Source of the DNA: Clostridia bacterium
GTDB lineage: Bacteria; Bacillota; Clostridia; Oscillospirales; CAG-272
NCBI GenBank assembly: GCA_017461825.1
Contig: JAFTXB010000284.1
Location: forward strand, 1-8,283
Direction of reading: 5' to 3'
DNA: 8,283 nt
Shown: positions 6,566 through 8,283 of the stretch, piece after piece
How positions within the stretch are numbered: the stretch's first letter is position 1
Layout of the letters: the number at the start of each line of letters is the position of its first letter
Made by a program: the position numbers and the translations under genes
Notes under the pieces: generated by a model
Told to the model about the DNA's origin: nothing
Database searches by the model: none
What the model saw: the letters and a program-made list of their open reading frames with translations, nothing else

Positions 6566-7957
6566 ATGAAGACCGCAACAAGCTGGAACTATGCGCCTTA
6601 TGCGCCGCCTTTTCACGATGCGGGAGACCCTTATGTAACTCGGATTGTTCCCGGGACCGATTCGATTCACGTGGAATGGCTTGATAAGGACGGCGATACG
6701 TACCGTGTTTTTTGGCGTGTGCGTAAGGAAGAAGAGTTTAAGAATTATGTTGATGTAACAGGCGACGGTGTAACGATTGACGGATTGGCATGCGACCTTG
6801 ATTATGAGGTTTTAGTATGTCACGGCGCAAATTTTGAAAAGCAAAGCCGTATTCGCTTGGCTCGCACGGGGGAAGTGTTTGGAACACCTGTAAACTATTT
6901 GCATCCAATTGACAGAGCCTACTCTTTTTCGGGGGAATTCCTTTGCAGTCCCAGCATGGTGCGCCACCCTGACGGATATCTTTTGGCATCTATGGACCTC
7001 TTTCATGGAAAAGCACCGCAAAATCTCACCTTGATCTTCCGCTCGGACGACGACGGTGAAACTTGGCACTATGTCAGCGAGCTGTTTCCTTGCTATTGGG
7101 GAAAACTGTTCGTGCATCGCGGTGAGCTTTATATGATCAGTGTTTCCACCGAGTACGGAGATCTTTTGATCGGTCGTTCCGATGACGGCGGCAAGACATT
7201 TGCTACACCAACCGTGCTTTTGCGTGGCTCTTGCTGTACTGCCTTTCCCGGGGTTCATAAAACACCGATGCCCATGCTTACTTATAACGGTCGCTTGTGG
7301 ATGACCTTGGAGTGGGGGTGTTGGACACAAGGTTATCATGCTGTCATGGTAGGCTCAATTGATGAGAATGCCGATTTACTTGATCCTAAATCATGGACCT
7401 TTACAGATCCCGTCAAATATGATCCCACATGGAATGGTGTTGCGGAAGGAGGGAGCCGAGGAAACATTGAAGGATGTCTGACCGTTTTTCCAAACGGAGA
7501 ACTTTACAATGTCATGCGGTACGATATGCTGAAGTGCACGCCTAATTACGGAAGATTTTTGGCTTATAAGGTTAATACAGATGATCCTTCGGCACCCTTG
7601 ACCTACAGTCATCCCGTATTTATGGATGGAAATCATTCCAAAGCCGAGATTCACAGAGATCCTGAGACAGGTATGTATTACAGCATTATCAGCCGTATTC
7701 TTGACAGCGAGCATACCAGTGCGCGGAATCTGCTTTCCTTAATGCGCTCGCCCGACTGTAAAAATTGGGAATTGGCTTGCGATTTGTTGGATAAACGGGA
7801 TGAGGACCCTGCCAAGGTAGGTTTTCAATATGTTTCGTTCTTTATTGAAGGCAATGATATCCTGTATCTTTGTCGCACTGCAATGAACAATGCTGTGAAT
7901 TTTCACGACTCCAATTATATTACCTTCCATCGAATCAAGAACTTTCGGGAGATTTAA
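6566..7957 (+). CDS. Sialidase-like Asp-box (BNR) protein with N-terminal FN3-like domain, cytoplasmic
   Basis: 463 residues from the ATG at 6566, chosen because GGAGG (6553-6557) is 8 bases upstream; an in-frame ATG at 6503 lies inside the lyase gene and has no ribosome site. Residues about 24-97 look fibronectin-III-like (SIHVEW, TYRVFW, LDYEVLV). The rest is a six-bladed-propeller type sequence with two clear Asp boxes, SDDDGETW (160-167) and SDDGGKTF (205-212), and a degenerate third, SPDCKNW (395-401). There is no signal peptide, unlike most secreted bacterial sialidases. Where sialidases carry FRIP with the first arginine of the triad, this protein has LCSP (126-129), followed by a familiar SMVRHPDGYLLAS. 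So the fold is sialidase-like but the carboxylate-binding arginine is apparently lost. Coupled to an aldolase gene, it probably acts on an imported glycoside, lyase product or related sugar acid. Non-sialidase activity is as likely as sialidase activity. Confidence 0.85.
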   Translation: MKTATSWNYAPYAPPFHDAGDPYVTRIVPGTDSIHVEWLDKDGDTYRVFWRVRKEEEFKNYVDVTGDGVTIDGLACDLDYEVLVCHGANFEKQSRIRLARTGEVFGTPVNYLHPIDRAYSFSGEFLCSPSMVRHPDGYLLASMDLFHGKAPQNLTLIFRSDDDGETWHYVSELFPCYWGKLFVHRGELYMISVSTEYGDLLIGRSDDGGKTFATPTVLLRGSCCTAFPGVHKTPMPMLTYNGRLWMTLEWGCWTQGYHAVMVGSIDENADLLDPKSWTFTDPVKYDPTWNGVAEGGSRGNIEGCLTVFPNGELYNVMRYDMLKCTPNYGRFLAYKVNTDDPSAPLTYSHPVFMDGNHSKAEIHRDPETGMYYSIISRILDSEHTSARNLLSLMRSPDCKNWELACDLLDKRDEDPAKVGFQYVSFFIEGNDILYLCRTAMNNAVNFHDSNYITFHRIKNFREI

Positions 7958-7964
7958 GTCATGA

Positions 7965-8089
7965 CCACCGGCCGTGCCGGTGGCTTGCACAAGCCCCCCT
8001 GGGGCAAGTCCTGGGCTGAGCCTATAGGCTCATCGAAAAGTCTGCCAACCGCGCGACTTTCACAGGCTTGCCCCTAAAGGGGCTTTTTT
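7965..8089 (+). ncRNA. Highly structured RNA segment (hairpin plus three-way junction) after the operon
   Basis: CCACCGGC (7965-7972) pairs with GCCGGTGG (7976-7983). Then GGGGCAAG-T-CCTG (8001-8013) can form a 12-bp helix, one bulged T, with CAGGCTTGCCCC (8063-8074). This closes a loop holding two more hairpins: TGAGCC/GGCTCA (8017-8022, 8027-8032, TATA loop) and AAAGTC/GACTTT (8037-8042, 8055-8060). It ends at a terminator. It may be the 3' untranslated region of the operon, a processed regulatory RNA, or the structured end of a mobile element. No known family was recognised with confidence. Confidence 0.5.
8070..8089 (+). terminator. Intrinsic terminator of the lyase/sialidase-like operon
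   Basis: GCCCC (8070-8074), TAAA loop, GGGGC (8079-8083), followed by six T residues (8084-8089). The left arm is also the right arm of the 12-bp helix of the preceding structured segment, so the two folds are mutually exclusive. Confidence 0.7.
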
Positions 8090-8234
8090 ATTTGCCCTCT
8101 TTTACCGGCTGACCCGTGAACGGGTCGACATACTCTTTTATACTCAACTGTTCTTCTGGTTCTATAATAAATGTTGGGGTGAAGCCAACAGATATTGCAA
8201 ACAAAGTGTAAAAAAGTAAAAAAAGAAAGAGCAT
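8088..8234 (-). CDS. Hypothetical 48-residue ORF with hydrophobic N-terminus; doubtful gene or C-terminal remnant
   Basis: Starting at an ATG (8234-8232) the minus strand encodes a hydrophobic segment MLFLFLLFYTLFAISV, then GFTPTFIIE, then a polar tail SIKEYVDPFTGQPVKEGK. The tail looks like genuine protein sequence (balanced charges, no low complexity). No ribosome site precedes the ATG, and an in-frame stop lies only 11 codons upstream. The GFTPTFII part is encoded by repeat copy B, and copy A on the opposite strand encodes VGFTPT before a one-base shift. So this is either a tiny membrane protein, the C-terminal stub of a longer gene, or accidental coding in a repeat. It runs head-on into the operon terminator. 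Confidence 0.3.
   Translation of the reverse strand: MLFLFLLFYTLFAISVGFTPTFIIEPEEQLSIKEYVDPFTGQPVKEGK
8111..8126. repeat. Short perfect hairpin, 6-bp stem and TGAA loop
   Basis: GACCCG (8111-8116) and CGGGTC (8121-8126) enclose TGAA. It lies in the tail of the doubtful minus-strand ORF. No U-tract follows, so it is not a terminator; it may belong to the same structured element as the segment to its left. Confidence 0.45.
8158..8196. repeat. Palindromic repeat, copy B (inverted copy of the repeat at 3949-3986)
   Basis: Bases 8160-8196 match the reverse complement of 3949-3986 at about 35 of 38 positions. The half beginning GGTTCTATAAT is retained here, while the opposite palindromic half has decayed to ATATTGCAAAC, so this copy is less symmetrical than copy A. 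Confidence 0.75.
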
Positions 8235-8283
8235 ATCTGAAAAAATCTGATAAAATGTTAGTTACCACACAAACATCATCGGA

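Overview
The window looks like a chromosomal segment of an anaerobic gut-type member of the Clostridia. No taxonomic marker gene is present. The inference rests on AGGAGG-type ribosome binding sites, AT-rich promoters close to the sigma-A consensus, a secreted protein of clostridial style, and dispersed hairpin repeats of a kind I associate with gut Firmicutes.

Region 1 (1-3686, + strand) is a tightly packed gene run. It holds the 3' half of a family-31 glycoside hydrolase (cut by the window edge), a 75-residue acidic lipoprotein, and a 769-residue secreted three-domain protein. The last ends in an intact metal-dependent endonuclease/exonuclease/phosphatase (EEP) domain. Gaps are 31 and 18 bases with no terminator between genes, so an operon is likely.

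Region 2 (3687-5598) is mobile-element debris with a single convincing intact gene. In order it contains: a 14-bp perfect hairpin; a decayed palindromic repeat; a second palindromic repeat (copy A) that recurs inverted near the right edge; a broken IS30-type transposase gene on the minus strand; a strong promoter followed 250 bases later by a strong terminator with no good ORF between them (candidate small RNA); a cluster of CACTTGTA-type repeats; and a lone mobC-like relaxosome gene with no relaxase beside it. This reads as a graveyard of an IS and a mobilisable element.

Region 3 (5499-7957, + strand) is a two-gene operon behind its own promoter. It encodes a dihydrodipicolinate synthase/N-acetylneuraminate lyase family aldolase and, four bases later, a sialidase-like Asp-box protein with no signal peptide. 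Together they suggest cytoplasmic breakdown of a sialic-acid-like or other 2-keto-3-deoxy sugar acid conjugate. The sialidase-like protein lacks the usual FRIP arginine, so the substrate may not be sialic acid.

Region 4 (7958-8283) is a dense RNA-structure region: a GC hairpin, a 12-bp helix closing a three-way junction, and a terminator hairpin that competes with that helix. It is followed by a small minus-strand ORF that overlaps repeat copy B. The structured block and the A/B inverted repeats are the least explained parts of the window. No rRNA, tRNA or CRISPR array was seen.
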